Shown: positions 31,134-40,674, counted from the stretch's first letter. The stretch is 64,000 bases of DNA from Amycolatopsis sp. CA-128772 (GCF_002904295.1 NZ_PPHG01000072.1:62001-126000); one strand, 5' to 3'. Notes: generated from the letters alone by a model not told the origin. Made by a program: numbers and translations.

Positions 31134-32489
31134 TCAGGCGGCGAACTGCCACCAGTTCACGTTGAACAGGTAGCCGCTGCCACCGGTGAAGCGCAGGACG
31201 AGGTCCTGGGTGCCGGTGGTGCCGGAGACCGGGCAGGACACCGACGTCCACGTTTGCCAGCCGGCGGTGGCGGGCACCGTGCAGCGGCCGACGACCGTGC
31301 CGGTGGCGCTGCCCAGGTGCAGCTCGATCGTCCCGCCGGCGGCCGCGGACGCGACCCGGGCGGTGAACGACTTCGCGCCCGCGCCGAAGGCGACGTTGCG
31401 GACCTTGATGCTGTCGCCGTTTTCGATCCACCCGACGTTCATGCCGCCCTCGGACGCCGGTTCGGTCTCGATGCCGGAGCCCCAGGCGATGGTTTCCGCT
31501 TCCTGCCGGGTGTAGGGGTCCAGCGTGTCGGCCGGCGGGGGACCGGCGCTGGTCATGGTGATGGTGGGAATGCTGCCGTCGGCGTTGTAGGCGAACTTCT
31601 CCACCGCCACCGAGCGGGTGTAGCCGCCCCCGCCGGGCAGGGCGCCGTTGTGGTAGAAGAAGTACGAGCTGCCCTTGAAGTCCACGATCCCGGGGTGGTT
31701 GGTGAAACTGCTGCCCTGCGTGGGCATCACCGTGCCCCGGTAGGTCCACGGTCCGGTCGGGCCGGGCGAGGTCGAGTAGGCGATGAACTCCGAGCAGCAC
31801 TTGGCCGCGAACACGTTGTAGTACGTGCCGTTGCGCTTGTAGACCCACGGGCCTTCTTCGTACAGCGTCGGACGGCTGCCGCCGTTGGGGCGCGTGCCGA
31901 ACCCGGCCGTGGTGAGCGGGACCTGGTTGACGCCGCCCGAGTACGACGTCATGTCGGCGTTGAGCCGCACGTACCAGAGGTTCGGGTTGCCCCAATACAG
32001 GTACGCTTGACCGTTGTCGTCGATGAACACCGTCGGGTCGATCTCGCCGTTTTCGACGAGCGGGTGCCCGATGGCGTCGCGGAACGGCCCGGTGGGGCTG
32101 TCGGCGACGCCGACCCCGATGGCCATCCGGCCGGTCGCCCGGTTGACCACCGGGACGTACCAGTAGAACTTCCCGTTGCGCTCGACGGCCTGCCCGGCCC
32201 AGGCGTCCTGCTTGGCCCAGCTGAACGTGGCCAGGCTCATCGGCGAGCCGTGGTCGGTCCAGTTGACCATGTCCGCGGACGACCAGACGCGCCAGTCTTT
32301 CATGGTGAAGTACGTGGAGCCGTCTTCGTCGTGGCCGGTGTAGAGGTAGACGCGGCCGTTGTGCACCAGCGGTGCCGGGTCGGCCGTGTAGATGTGCTGC
32401 ACGATCGGGTTGTCGGCGTGGGCGGTGGCGGGCAGGACGGTGAACGCGGCCACGACGGCGGCCAGCAGGCAGGTCAGCTTGCGGCGCAC
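31134..32489 (-). CDS. Secreted GH43 enzyme with C-terminal CBM6
   Basis: A 451-residue exported enzyme from GTG 32489. That start lies 16 bases inside the end of the GH10 gene, so translation is coupled. The signal peptide KLTCLLAAVVAAFTVLPATA is followed directly by the GH43 domain: HIYTADPAPLVHNGRVYLYT (Asp base), NGEIDPTVFIDDNGQAYLYW (Asp) and PTLYEEGPWVYKRNGTYYNV (Glu acid). It is of the arabinoxylan arabinofuranohydrolase type. Residues about 325-451 form a CBM6 (QEAETIAWGSGIETEPASEG, FTGGSGYLFNVNWWQF). It sits between the xylanase and the CBM2-GH43 gene, 21 bases before the latter. Confidence 0.92.
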   Translation of the reverse strand: MRRKLTCLLAAVVAAFTVLPATAHADNPIVQHIYTADPAPLVHNGRVYLYTGHDEDGSTYFTMKDWRVWSSADMVNWTDHGSPMSLATFSWAKQDAWAGQAVERNGKFYWYVPVVNRATGRMAIGVGVADSPTGPFRDAIGHPLVENGEIDPTVFIDDNGQAYLYWGNPNLWYVRLNADMTSYSGGVNQVPLTTAGFGTRPNGGSRPTLYEEGPWVYKRNGTYYNVFAAKCCSEFIAYSTSPGPTGPWTYRGTVMPTQGSSFTNHPGIVDFKGSSYFFYHNGALPGGGGYTRSVAVEKFAYNADGSIPTITMTSAGPPPADTLDPYTRQEAETIAWGSGIETEPASEGGMNVGWIENGDSIKVRNVAFGAGAKSFTARVASAAAGGTIELHLGSATGTVVGRCTVPATAGWQTWTSVSCPVSGTTGTQDLVLRFTGGSGYLFNVNWWQFAA

Positions 32490-33856
32490 GAGGTCGTCAC
32501 CCCCTCGGCGCTCCCGGTGCCCTGGAAGCCGAACTCGGTGGACTGTCCACTTGCGACAGTGCCGTTGTAGCTGACGTTGGACCACGTGACGCTGCCCGTC
32601 GTGCCGCTGTTGCCGGCGCTCCACGAGCTGGTGACGGCCGCGCCGGCGGGCAGGTTCGTCGTCACGCGCCAGCCGGTGAGACCGGCGGATCCCGCGGTGA
32701 CCTTGACGGTTGCGACGAACCCGCCGTTCCACTGGTTCAGGGAGACCGACGCGCTGCAGCCGCCCGGGACCGGGGTGGTCGTGGTCGTGGTGGGCGTGGT
32801 GGTGGTGGTCGTCGGCGTGGTCGGCGTGGTCGGGGTGGTGGGCACGGTCGGGCCGCCCGCGTTCAGTGCGTCGAGAACGCTGTTGTACGCGGCCTTCTTG
32901 TTGCCGTTGTTGTCGAACAGCAGCGGGTTCGCGCCGGTGCGCCAGGAATCGCTGTCCCGGATGCCCCAGACGGTGAGGCCGGCGCAGCGGGCGACGGCCA
33001 GGCAGGCGCGGGTCACGGTGCCGTAGACCGCGGCCTGGTTCGACCCGGAGATGTCGAGCTCGGTGATCTGGACCTCGACGCCGAGGTCGGCGAACCGCTG
33101 GAGGTTGGCCTGGTAGTCCCCGGGCGCGGAGTTGGTGAGGTGGGACTGGAACCCGACGCAGTCGATCGGCACGCCGCGGGCCTTGAAGTCGCGGACCATG
33201 TTGTAGATGCCGGTGCTCTTCGCGTTGACGCCGTCGGTGTTGTAGTCGTTGTAGCAGAGCTTCGCGCCCGGGTCGGCGGCGCGCGCGGCGCGGAAGGCGG
33301 CTTCGATCCAGTCGTTGCCGGTGCGCTGCAGGTTGGAGTCGCGTCGGCCACCGCTGCCGCCGTCGGCGAACGCCTCGTTGACGACGTCCCAGGCGTAGAG
33401 CGTGCCCTTGTAGTGGGTGGCGACCTGGGTGACGTGGTTCATCATGGCCTGGCGCAGGTCGGAGCCTTCCATGCGCTGCGCCCAGCCCGGTTCCTGCTGG
33501 TACCACAGCAGCGCGTGCCCGCGCACCCGCTTGCCGGTGCTGACCGCCTGGTTGAGGATGCGGTCGCCGCCGCTGTAGTTGAACTGCCCCCGGTTGGGTT
33601 CGGTGGCGTCCCACTTCATCTCGTTTTCCGGCGTGATCATGCTGAACTCGCGGTTCAGGATGTTCACGTAGGTCGAGTCGCCGAGCTTCCCGGCCGAGAC
33701 GGCGGTGCCGAAGTACCGGCCGGTCTGGGCGGCCGAAGCGCCGAGGGTCGTCGCCGCGCCGGCGGAGGTGGCCATGGCCAGCGAAATCCCGAGCGACGCC
33801 GCGAGCAGCGTGGCGGCGAGAGCCGCCCGGGACAGGGACCGCGATGTCGGTTTCAT
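32474..33856 (-). CDS. Secreted GH10 endo-xylanase with CBM2
   Basis: A 460-residue exported xylanase. ATG 33856 (MKPTSRSLSRAALAATLLAA) is chosen since AGGAA lies about 10 bases upstream; GTG 33865 is in frame but touches the AGGAA. The GH10 barrel (about 35-335) has FSMITPENEMKWDATEP, HALLWYQQEPGW, the acid/base Glu in AWDVVNEAFADG (E161) and the nucleophile Glu in VEVQITELDISG (E266). A Pro/Thr linker of about 30 residues leads to a CBM2 (CSASVSLNQWNGGFVATVKV). It cuts the xylan backbone; the coupled GH43 enzymes trim side chains and products. Confidence 0.95.
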   Translation of the reverse strand: MKPTSRSLSRAALAATLLAASLGISLAMATSAGAATTLGASAAQTGRYFGTAVSAGKLGDSTYVNILNREFSMITPENEMKWDATEPNRGQFNYSGGDRILNQAVSTGKRVRGHALLWYQQEPGWAQRMEGSDLRQAMMNHVTQVATHYKGTLYAWDVVNEAFADGGSGGRRDSNLQRTGNDWIEAAFRAARAADPGAKLCYNDYNTDGVNAKSTGIYNMVRDFKARGVPIDCVGFQSHLTNSAPGDYQANLQRFADLGVEVQITELDISGSNQAAVYGTVTRACLAVARCAGLTVWGIRDSDSWRTGANPLLFDNNGNKKAAYNSVLDALNAGGPTVPTTPTTPTTPTTTTTTPTTTTTTPVPGGCSASVSLNQWNGGFVATVKVTAGSAGLTGWRVTTNLPAGAAVTSSWSAGNSGTTGSVTWSNVSYNGTVASGQSTEFGFQGTGSAEGVTTSCAAS

Positions 33857-34208
33857 GGTGCGCACTTCCTGCGAGAACCTGGTGGGGACCAGGCGGGGGT
33901 GGACGGGGTGCGGGGGAGGATCACGGGCGGGAGCAGGGGGGCGGCCGGCTCGCCGGGGCGGACCCGGCCACGGTGCCGTCGGTCTTCGCGAGTTTCATCG
34001 TGGTCCTTCGCTCGCGCCGGGAAAGGCATTCCGCGGCCGTGATTCCCGGCCCGGCCCATTCGCTCCTGCGTTTCGGCGACCGCCTTTCCGGAGAGGGGCG
34101 GTAACCGCAGTGTCGCATCGGATGTTCACGCTCACAAGAGGCGGCACCGATCTTTGGAATCGTTGCGCTGAAAGGCCGAGCGGACGGGTGTAAATTTCAC
34201 GCCCGCGA
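33857..34208. other. Intergenic region upstream of the GH10-GH43-GH43 operon
   Basis: About 350 bases without a gene between the GH95 stop and the GH10 start. It should carry the promoter of the xylanase operon and perhaps a terminator for GH95, but I find neither a strong hairpin nor a clear LacI-type palindrome here. Confidence 0.6.
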
Positions 34209-37073
34209 TCAGAGCGGCTGCAGCTGGAAACGCTGGTTGGCGGCCCCGGTCGCGGTCCACTGCGAAATGCGCGCGCCGTCGGCGGTCGAAGCGCTCCACA
34301 CGTCCATGGTGAGGCCGCTCGCCCGGTTGACGAGGCTCACGACGCCGTTGCCCAGGTCGGTTACCCGCCACTGCTGCGTGGTCGCGCCGGTGTCCGGCTG
34401 CTGGGTGATGTCGGCGCCGGTGGCGGTGCCCGAGACCTGGAGCACCAGGCCGCTGCCGCGCGAGCGGATGCGGTGGAAGCCGCCGTCGGAGGCGAGGAAG
34501 TCGAACCGCTGGTTGGGGCCGCCGGTGACCGGCCACTGGATCAGCGCCGCCCCGGCGCTCGCCGAGCCGCCGCTGATGTCGGCCGCCTTGCCGCTGTGCT
34601 GCGCGACGAGCCGGTAGTCGACCCCCGGCCGCACGACCGGCGGCGGTCCGCCGAGGGAGGTGGCGCGGTAGGTGTGGCCCGCCTGGCCGGGGAAGCCGAT
34701 CAGGTCGGCTTCGACGGCCACCGGCTGGACCGCGGCGCCGCTGGTGGTGTCGAGCACCGCGTGGTCCGCGGTGAACATCCGGCTGCGGACCCGGACCTCG
34801 CCGTCGCGGTCGGGGGTGATGGTCAGCTCCGTTGCCGAGCCCGCGGCCCAGACCGCGCCGACGGTGCAGCCGCCGCGTCCGCGCAGCCCCGAAACGCTTC
34901 CGGACGGCCACGCCGGCGGCAGCGCGGGCAGCACGTGCAGTTCGCCGTTGTGGCTCTGCAGCAGCATTTCGGCGATGCCGGAAGTGGCGCCGAAGTTGCC
35001 GTCGATCTGGAACGGCGGGTGCAGGTCGAACATGTTGGGCGCCAGCCGGTCGGTCCGGACGAGGAGCCGGAGCAGGTCGTGCGCCTTGGCGCCCTCCTCC
35101 ATCCGCGCCCAGTAGTTGATCTTCCAGGCCAGTGACCAGCCGGTGCCGTCGTCGCCGCGCAGCTCGAGGGTCCGGCGGGCGGCGGTGAACAGCTGGGGCG
35201 TGCCCCGCTTGCTGATCTGGTTGCCGGGGTAGAGGCCGTAGAGGTGCGAGATGTGCCGGTGGTTCGGTTCGGTCTCCACCCAGTCGTAGAGCCATTCCTG
35301 GATGTTTCCGCGCGAGCCGACCTTCATCGGCGCCAGCCGCTGCCGGGCCGCCTTGACCTGCTCGGCGAAGGCCGCGTCGACGCCCAGCACCCGGCACGCC
35401 CCGGCGCAGGCGTCGAACAGCTCGCGCAGGATCTGCATGTCCATCGTCGGTCCCGCGCACACCGACGCGTTCGCGTGGTGGTTCAGCTCCGGCGAGTTGG
35501 ACGGATTGGTGACCAGGTAGCCCAGCGTCGGCTCGGGCACCAGGGTGTCGAGGAAGAACTGGGCGGCCCCCTTGAGCAGCGGGTAGCGGCCGCGCAGGGC
35601 CGCGGTGTCGCCGGTGAACCGGTAGTGGTCCCAGATCGTGGTGGCGAGCCAGGCGCCGCCGCTCGGCCACATCCCGGCCTGCGCGAAGTCCACGACGGCG
35701 GAGCCCCGCCACCCGTCGGTGTTGTGGTGGGTCACCCAGCCCCGGGCGCCGTACTCGACCTGCGCGGTGCGGGCGCCGGTGACCGCGAGGTCGCCGATCA
35801 TGGCGAACACCGGTTCGCTGCACTCGGCGAGGTTGGTCACGCCGGCCGGCCAGTAGTTCATCGGCAGGTTGGCGTTGAGGGTGTACTTCGACTCCCACGA
35901 CGGGTTCAGCTGGTCGTTCCAGATGCCCTGCAGGTTGGCCGGCTGGGTGCCGGGCCGCGAGGAGGAGATCAGCAGGTACCGGCCGAACTGGAAGAGCAGC
36001 GCCGAGAACTGCGGGTCGTTCGCGCTGCTGTGCTGGGCGATCCGGACGTCGGTCGGCTGGTCGGCCGCCGCGGTCCGGCCGAGGTCGAGCGTGGTGCGCC
36101 CGAACAGCTGCCGGTAGTCGGCCACGTGCCGGCTGCGAAGGGTGTCGTAGGGCACGGCCTGCGCGGCGGCCAGCCGGGCGCGGGCGATGCCCTGGTGGTC
36201 CCCGTTGACCGTCCGGTAGTCGACGTAGCTGGTCCCGACCGAGATGAGCAGGGTCACGGCGTCGGCCCCGGTCACCCGCAGCGTGCCCGCGGAACTGGTG
36301 GTGCTGCCGCCCTCGGCGACGGCGGTGACCAGCGCGAAGAACCGGACCGAGCCGGCGATTCCGCGGCTGTCGGCGGAAATCCCGTCCAGGGCGATCGTCG
36401 CCCCGCCGGGGCTGGACGCCGTCGCGCGCTGCGGGGTGCTCAGCGACGCCGAGAACGAGATCGAGCGGGATGTTTCGGCGGTCAGCCGCACGGCGATCAC
36501 CTGGTCCGGCGCGCTGGCGAACACCTCGCGCCGGTACCGCACGGTGCCGGCGACGTAGCTGACGACCGTCGTGGCGGTGGTCAGGTCGAGCCACCGCTGG
36601 TACGAGGAGATCGCGCCGCCACCGGGGAAGGTGAGGGCGAGGGTGCCGACGGGCTGGTACGGCTGCTGGGCGGCCGGGTTCCCGAGCAGCTTCTGGTCGA
36701 TGAGGCTCTGCGCCTGCGTCCACTGGTTGGCGAACACCAGCTGCCGGATTTGCGCCAGCGCCGCGGCGCCCTGGGGGTTGCTGTAGTCGTGGGGGCCGCC
36801 CGCCCAGACGGTGTCCTCGTTGAGCTGCAGGCGTTCGGTGTCGGTGTTGCCGAACACCATGGCGCCCAGCCTGCCGTTGCCGATCGGCAACGCCCGCAGC
36901 CACTCGGTGCCCGCGGGTTTGTCGTACCACAGCGCCAGGTCACCGGCCGCCCGCACGTCCGCGGGGGCGGCCGAGCCGGCGCGGGCGGTCGCCGTCCACG
37001 CCGTGGGCACCAGCGCGGCGCCCACGCCCGCGGCCCCCAGCCGCATCGCCTGCCTGCGTGTGAAATCCGGCAT
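34209..37073 (-). CDS. Secreted GH95 alpha-L-fucosidase-type enzyme with ricin-type lectin domain
   Basis: A 954-residue twin-arginine-exported enzyme (FTRRQAMRLGAAGVGAALVP). GH95 features: LALWYDKPAGTEWLRALPIG, GNGRLGAMVFGNTDTERLQL and NEDTVWAGGP at the N-terminal beta-sandwich; the (alpha/alpha)6 barrel with LQGIWNDQLNPSWESKYTLN, NANLPMNYWPAG (catalytic-site Asn pair) and TNPSNSPELNHHA (acid Glu). Residues about 810-954 are a ricin B-type lectin (QHSGKAADISGGSASAGAAL, DITQQPDTGATTQQWRV). It would act on fucosylated or L-galactosylated hemicellulose such as xyloglucan. It starts 13 bases after the esterase stop, so the two are one operon. Confidence 0.92.
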   Translation of the reverse strand: MPDFTRRQAMRLGAAGVGAALVPTAWTATARAGSAAPADVRAAGDLALWYDKPAGTEWLRALPIGNGRLGAMVFGNTDTERLQLNEDTVWAGGPHDYSNPQGAAALAQIRQLVFANQWTQAQSLIDQKLLGNPAAQQPYQPVGTLALTFPGGGAISSYQRWLDLTTATTVVSYVAGTVRYRREVFASAPDQVIAVRLTAETSRSISFSASLSTPQRATASSPGGATIALDGISADSRGIAGSVRFFALVTAVAEGGSTTSSAGTLRVTGADAVTLLISVGTSYVDYRTVNGDHQGIARARLAAAQAVPYDTLRSRHVADYRQLFGRTTLDLGRTAAADQPTDVRIAQHSSANDPQFSALLFQFGRYLLISSSRPGTQPANLQGIWNDQLNPSWESKYTLNANLPMNYWPAGVTNLAECSEPVFAMIGDLAVTGARTAQVEYGARGWVTHHNTDGWRGSAVVDFAQAGMWPSGGAWLATTIWDHYRFTGDTAALRGRYPLLKGAAQFFLDTLVPEPTLGYLVTNPSNSPELNHHANASVCAGPTMDMQILRELFDACAGACRVLGVDAAFAEQVKAARQRLAPMKVGSRGNIQEWLYDWVETEPNHRHISHLYGLYPGNQISKRGTPQLFTAARRTLELRGDDGTGWSLAWKINYWARMEEGAKAHDLLRLLVRTDRLAPNMFDLHPPFQIDGNFGATSGIAEMLLQSHNGELHVLPALPPAWPSGSVSGLRGRGGCTVGAVWAAGSATELTITPDRDGEVRVRSRMFTADHAVLDTTSGAAVQPVAVEADLIGFPGQAGHTYRATSLGGPPPVVRPGVDYRLVAQHSGKAADISGGSASAGAALIQWPVTGGPNQRFDFLASDGGFHRIRSRGSGLVLQVSGTATGADITQQPDTGATTQQWRVTDLGNGVVSLVNRASGLTMDVWSASTADGARISQWTATGAANQRFQLQPL

Positions 37074-37086
37074 CGTCGTCCTCCGA

Positions 37087-38439
37087 TCAGGAGCGCTGGA
37101 GCTGGAACCGCTGGTTGGCCCCGCCCGAGGGGGCGTACTGGGAGATCCGCGCTCCGTCGGCGGCCGACGCGCCCCAGACGTCCATCGCGAGGCCGCTGAG
37201 CCGGTTCACCAGGCTGACCGGGCCGCCCTGGTCCACCACCCGCCACTGCTGGGCCACGGTGTCGGCGTCCGGCTGCTGGGTGATGTCGGCGCCGGCGGCG
37301 GCCCCCGAGACCTGGAGCACGAGCCCGCTGTGCCGGGCGCGGATCCGGTAGTAGCCGTCGGCGGAAGCCAGGAAGTCGAACTGCTGGTTCGCCGCGTTGT
37401 GCGCGGACCACTGGATCAGCGCCGCGCCGGGCGCGACCGACGCGCCGCTGACGTCCGCCGCCTTGCCGCTGTGCGCCGCCAGCAGCGAGTAGCGGACGCC
37501 GACCTGCACCGGCGGCGGAGGCGGGGGCGGGGTGCTGCCGTCGAACTGGCTGAAGAACTTCCAGATCTCGGCCTTGTCCCAGCTCCGCGCGCCGCTCTCG
37601 CAACCGGTGCAGCCGTCCACCGGCCCCTGCTGGTGGCCGCCGTCGAACGGGGCCCAGACGACCGGGTAGCCGGCGCGGCAGCCGCTGTAGACGGTCAGGT
37701 AGTGCGTTTTGCTGCCCGGGGCGGGCTCGGGCGCGTTCTGCGGGGTGCAGCCGTTGTTCCGGACGAACGTGTCGCGCAGGCCCCGGCCGGCCCCGATGTT
37801 GTCCGACACCCCGTGGATCCCCAGGTAGGCGATCGGCTGGGTGCCACCGCTGCAGCCGCTGATCGCGCCGGGGGCGGCGATGGCCACGACCGCGCGGAAG
37901 ACGTTCGCCCGCGCGCAGGCGAGTGCGTAACTCATCGCGCCGCCGTAGCTGAAGCCGATGGAGAACAGCTGCGTCGTGTCGACGCAGAGGTCGTTCTCGA
38001 TCAGCCGGACCAGGTCGTCGGTGAAGGTCACGTCCTCGCCGCCGGAGTTGGCCCAGCCGTTGCCGATGCCCTGGGGCGCCACGAAGATGGTGGTGTCACC
38101 CGACTGCGACTGCATGCCGTAGTAGGCCCACGCGTAGCCGTCGCTGCCGCCCGAGGCGACCTGCTCGGCGGTGCCGCCCAGCCAGTGGAACCCGAAGGCC
38201 AGCCGGTGCGGCCGGGTGGGGTCGTAGGTGCCGGGGATCTTCAGGATGAAGCTGCGGCTCTTGCCGCCGCTCTGGATGGTGCGGGTGCCGCTGGTGAGGG
38301 CCGGGGTCTTCCCGCAGCCGGCGCTGGGCGTCCCCGCGGCGGGGGCCGCCGTGGCGGGGGCCGCGGGCGTGCTCCCCATGGTCAGCAGGAGCAGCCCCGC
38401 GGCCACGACGGCCCGGAACGACGATCTGGACCCCGCCAT
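37087..38439 (-). CDS. Secreted CE1-type (feruloyl esterase / PHB depolymerase-like) esterase with ricin-type lectin domain
   Basis: A 450-residue exported alpha/beta hydrolase from ATG 38439 with AAGGGG 6 bases upstream; signal peptide RSSFRAVVAAGLLLLTMGST. Residues about 45-300 are the LpqC/feruloyl-esterase fold: RSFILKIPGTYDPTRPHRLA, FGFHWLGGTAEQV, the nucleophile in FSIGFSYGGAMSYALACARA (G-F-S-Y-G) and the His in APFDGGHQQGPVDG. After a Pro-rich linker, residues about 315-450 are a ricin B-type lectin closely similar to that on the GH95 enzyme. It probably removes ferulate or acetate esters from hemicellulose. First gene of the block. Confidence 0.88.
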   Translation of the reverse strand: MAGSRSSFRAVVAAGLLLLTMGSTPAAPATAAPAAGTPSAGCGKTPALTSGTRTIQSGGKSRSFILKIPGTYDPTRPHRLAFGFHWLGGTAEQVASGGSDGYAWAYYGMQSQSGDTTIFVAPQGIGNGWANSGGEDVTFTDDLVRLIENDLCVDTTQLFSIGFSYGGAMSYALACARANVFRAVVAIAAPGAISGCSGGTQPIAYLGIHGVSDNIGAGRGLRDTFVRNNGCTPQNAPEPAPGSKTHYLTVYSGCRAGYPVVWAPFDGGHQQGPVDGCTGCESGARSWDKAEIWKFFSQFDGSTPPPPPPPVQVGVRYSLLAAHSGKAADVSGASVAPGAALIQWSAHNAANQQFDFLASADGYYRIRARHSGLVLQVSGAAAGADITQQPDADTVAQQWRVVDQGGPVSLVNRLSGLAMDVWGASAADGARISQYAPSGGANQRFQLQRS

Positions 38440-38485
38440 GCGAAACCCCTTCCGGCCGGCCGCGCAATCATCCGGCGAATACCGT

Positions 38486-38499
38486 TTCCGTTGTCGGAA
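38486..38499. promoter_or_regulatory. Candidate operator upstream of the esterase-GH95 operon
   Basis: TTCCG-TTGT-CGGAA is a perfect inverted repeat with a 4-base centre, 46 bases before the esterase start and therefore within its promoter region. A second palindrome, TGAAAATTTCA, lies at 38605-38615. Role inferred from position only. Confidence 0.4.
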
Positions 38500-38654
38500 C
38501 GAAATCCTGGCTCCGGCGATTGCGTTGTAGCACGCAGCCCGAATTCGCGTCCAGACAAGGGTGACGGCGAGGTGGGGTGCCACGGTTTACGGGTGCGGGG
38601 AAAATGAAAATTTCAGCTCGGCGAATTCCGGCCGCGATTGCGGCGGGCCGGTCG

Positions 38655-39485
38655 TCAGCCGAAGACGTCCGCGAGGCGGTCGACCTGGTCGGTGTCCGGG
38701 GACCAGCAGTAGAGCACGACTTCGTCCGCGCCGAGGGCGGTGAACTCCGCGACCGCGTCGCGGATGGCCGCCGGTGTCGTCAGCAGCAGCCCGGCGGTCC
38801 GGGCCGCGAGGGCCGGGTCGAACGCGTAGTAGCTCAGGATCTGCGCCCGCGCTTCCTCCACAGTGGACTCGGGACCCAGCGCCGCGCTCAGCTGGCCGAC
38901 CATCCGCGGCCGGCCCGCGCGCCCGGCGCGGGACCACGATTCCTCGACGAACGAAAGGAGCCGGCCCGCCGAAGAAAGCGGGGCCGCGCACAGGAATCCG
39001 TCGGCGAAGCGGGCCACGCGCTCGAGGGCCGGCTCGGCGAACGCGCCGATCAGGATCTCGGGGCCGCCCTCGCTCGCCGGGGCCGGGCCGATCGGGCCGC
39101 CGGACCAGATGTCGCGCAGCGTCTTCAGCTGCTCGTCGAACCGGTGGCCGCGGGTGCGCAGGTCCACGCCGACCAGGTCGAACTCGTCCGCGCGGCCGCC
39201 CACGCCGAGGCCGAGGGTGAAGCGGCCGCCGGAGAGGCGGTCCAGCGTCGCCGCCTGCTTCGCCAGCAACGCCGGTTCGCGCAGCGGGGCCAGCAGGACC
39301 TCCGTCTGCAGCCGGATCCGGGTCGTCGCGCCGGCCAGCGCCGCCAGCGTGACCAGCGGCTCGGGGTTGTCCCAGAGGAGCCGGTCCGCCAGCCCGAGGG
39401 TGCGGAACGGGCCGTCGTCGGCGCGCTTCGCCCAGCCGAGCAGGCGTTCGGGGCGGGCGAGGGGCAGGCCGAGGCCGATGCGCAT
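38655..39485 (-). CDS. LLM-class (F420-dependent) oxidoreductase
   Basis: A 276-residue luciferase-like TIM-barrel protein: MRIGLGLPLARPERLLGWAK, LVTLAALAGATTRIRLQTEV, LLAPLREPALLAKQAATLDR, LSGGRFTLGLGVGGRADEFD. The last two blocks are the invariant LLM pattern. In actinomycetes members of this group use F420H2 or FMN for redox on diverse small molecules. It is in the same direction as the Lrp-like gene upstream (97-base gap). The substrate cannot be told. Confidence 0.9.
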   Translation of the reverse strand: MRIGLGLPLARPERLLGWAKRADDGPFRTLGLADRLLWDNPEPLVTLAALAGATTRIRLQTEVLLAPLREPALLAKQAATLDRLSGGRFTLGLGVGGRADEFDLVGVDLRTRGHRFDEQLKTLRDIWSGGPIGPAPASEGGPEILIGAFAEPALERVARFADGFLCAAPLSSAGRLLSFVEESWSRAGRAGRPRMVGQLSAALGPESTVEEARAQILSYYAFDPALAARTAGLLLTTPAAIRDAVAEFTALGADEVVLYCWSPDTDQVDRLADVFG

Positions 39486-39582
39486 GGGAGGTCTCCGATC
39501 GTGGGGCGTCCGTACGGGCTCACTGTCGCCGCCGGACCGGGACAGCCCCAGAAAAGAGAAAGATCTCGGCGATATCTTCCGG

Positions 39583-40542
39583 CTATCGCAGAAAACCGGC
39601 GGTTTCCGACTGTTTGACCGTCCGCATGACCGGAGCCGTCTCCACGCCGGACACCCCGGGCAGCGCGGCCAGCGGCCCGGTGAGGTACGTGTACAGCGCG
39701 CGGGGGTGGCGGCACAGGACGCTGACGTACAGGTTCGCCGGCCCGGTCGTGGCCGCGGCGAAACCGACCTCGGCGTGCCCGGCGAGGGCGGCTCCGGCGG
39801 CCTCGAGGTGCCGGGGCGCCACCGACAGCCACAGCGACGCGGTCGTCCGCAGCCCCAGCACCTCCGGCGCGAAATCGACGTCGAAGTAGAGCGCCCCCGA
39901 GTCGCGCAGCTCGGCCAGGCGCCGCCGGACCGTCGTCTGGGACCAGCCCGTGGCCCCGGCCAGCTCGCGGAAGCCGGTGCGGCCGTCGCGGCCCAGCTCG
40001 GCCAGCAACGCGCGGTCGCCGTCGGTCAGCTCGACCGGCTCGTCCGGGAACACCGGGTCCGGCGGCCGGAACTGCTCGACCTGGTGCGCCGTCAGCGGAC
40101 CGGTCTTGGTCAGCTGGCTCGTCGGGCCGCCGAAGAAGATGTGCACCACGCAGTGCGCGCTGACCTGCGTCACCGGTGGCGTGCGGGGCAGCCGCGCGAG
40201 CACCGACGACGTGGCCGCCTCGGCCGGGGTGCGCACCATGCAGACGATTTCCGCGCCGCCGGAGGCGATGTGCACCCACGACGTCTCCGGGCGGTTGGCC
40301 AGCGCGCGGGCGAGCCCGTCGGCCGCGCCCGGCGTGCAGGCCACCCGGACCAGCCAGGATTCCTCCCCGACGGCCTCCGGCGGGGTCAGCCCGACGACGC
40401 GGACGGCGCCGGTGGCGCGCAGCGCCTGGTACCGCCGCGCGACGGTCTGGTCGGACACGCCGAGCACCTCGGCCACCTGGCTGAACGGCACCCGGCCGTA
40501 GATCTGCAGCGCCTGCAGCAATCCCAGTTCCACACGGTCCAC
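39583..40542 (-). CDS. Lrp/AsnC family regulator with two HTH-RAM units
   Basis: A 319-residue double Lrp protein from GTG 40542 (DRVELGLLQALQIYGRVPFS). First HTH: VAEVLGVSDQTVARRYQALR; second HTH (about residue 175): DRALLAELGRDGRTGFRELA, TGWSQTTVRRRLAELRDSGA. Each is followed by a RAM-like alpha/beta domain, the second ending GVSGVETAPVMRTVKQSETA. Tandem Lrp proteins are common in actinomycetes and usually sense amino acids or related ligands. A longer reading from ATG 40650 is possible but lacks similarity. It may control the LLM gene downstream. Confidence 0.88.
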   Translation of the reverse strand: MDRVELGLLQALQIYGRVPFSQVAEVLGVSDQTVARRYQALRATGAVRVVGLTPPEAVGEESWLVRVACTPGAADGLARALANRPETSWVHIASGGAEIVCMVRTPAEAATSSVLARLPRTPPVTQVSAHCVVHIFFGGPTSQLTKTGPLTAHQVEQFRPPDPVFPDEPVELTDGDRALLAELGRDGRTGFRELAGATGWSQTTVRRRLAELRDSGALYFDVDFAPEVLGLRTTASLWLSVAPRHLEAAGAALAGHAEVGFAAATTGPANLYVSVLCRHPRALYTYLTGPLAALPGVSGVETAPVMRTVKQSETAGFLR

Positions 40543-40674
40543 GCCGGAACGATAAGGGGTGATCGACGCGGTCCCGGGTCGCCGCGCGCGGCGATCGTCC
40601 GCGTGCGGCCGGGTGGCGCAACGGTGGTTGACGACGGTGGCCGGGCTCACCTAATCTCACGGAAGTCCCGCTGG

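Noticed and set aside
34132..36930. Second long minus-strand frame within the GH95 gene
   Set aside because: It is an out-of-frame shadow of the GH95 gene, Arg/Gly/Pro-rich and without motifs.
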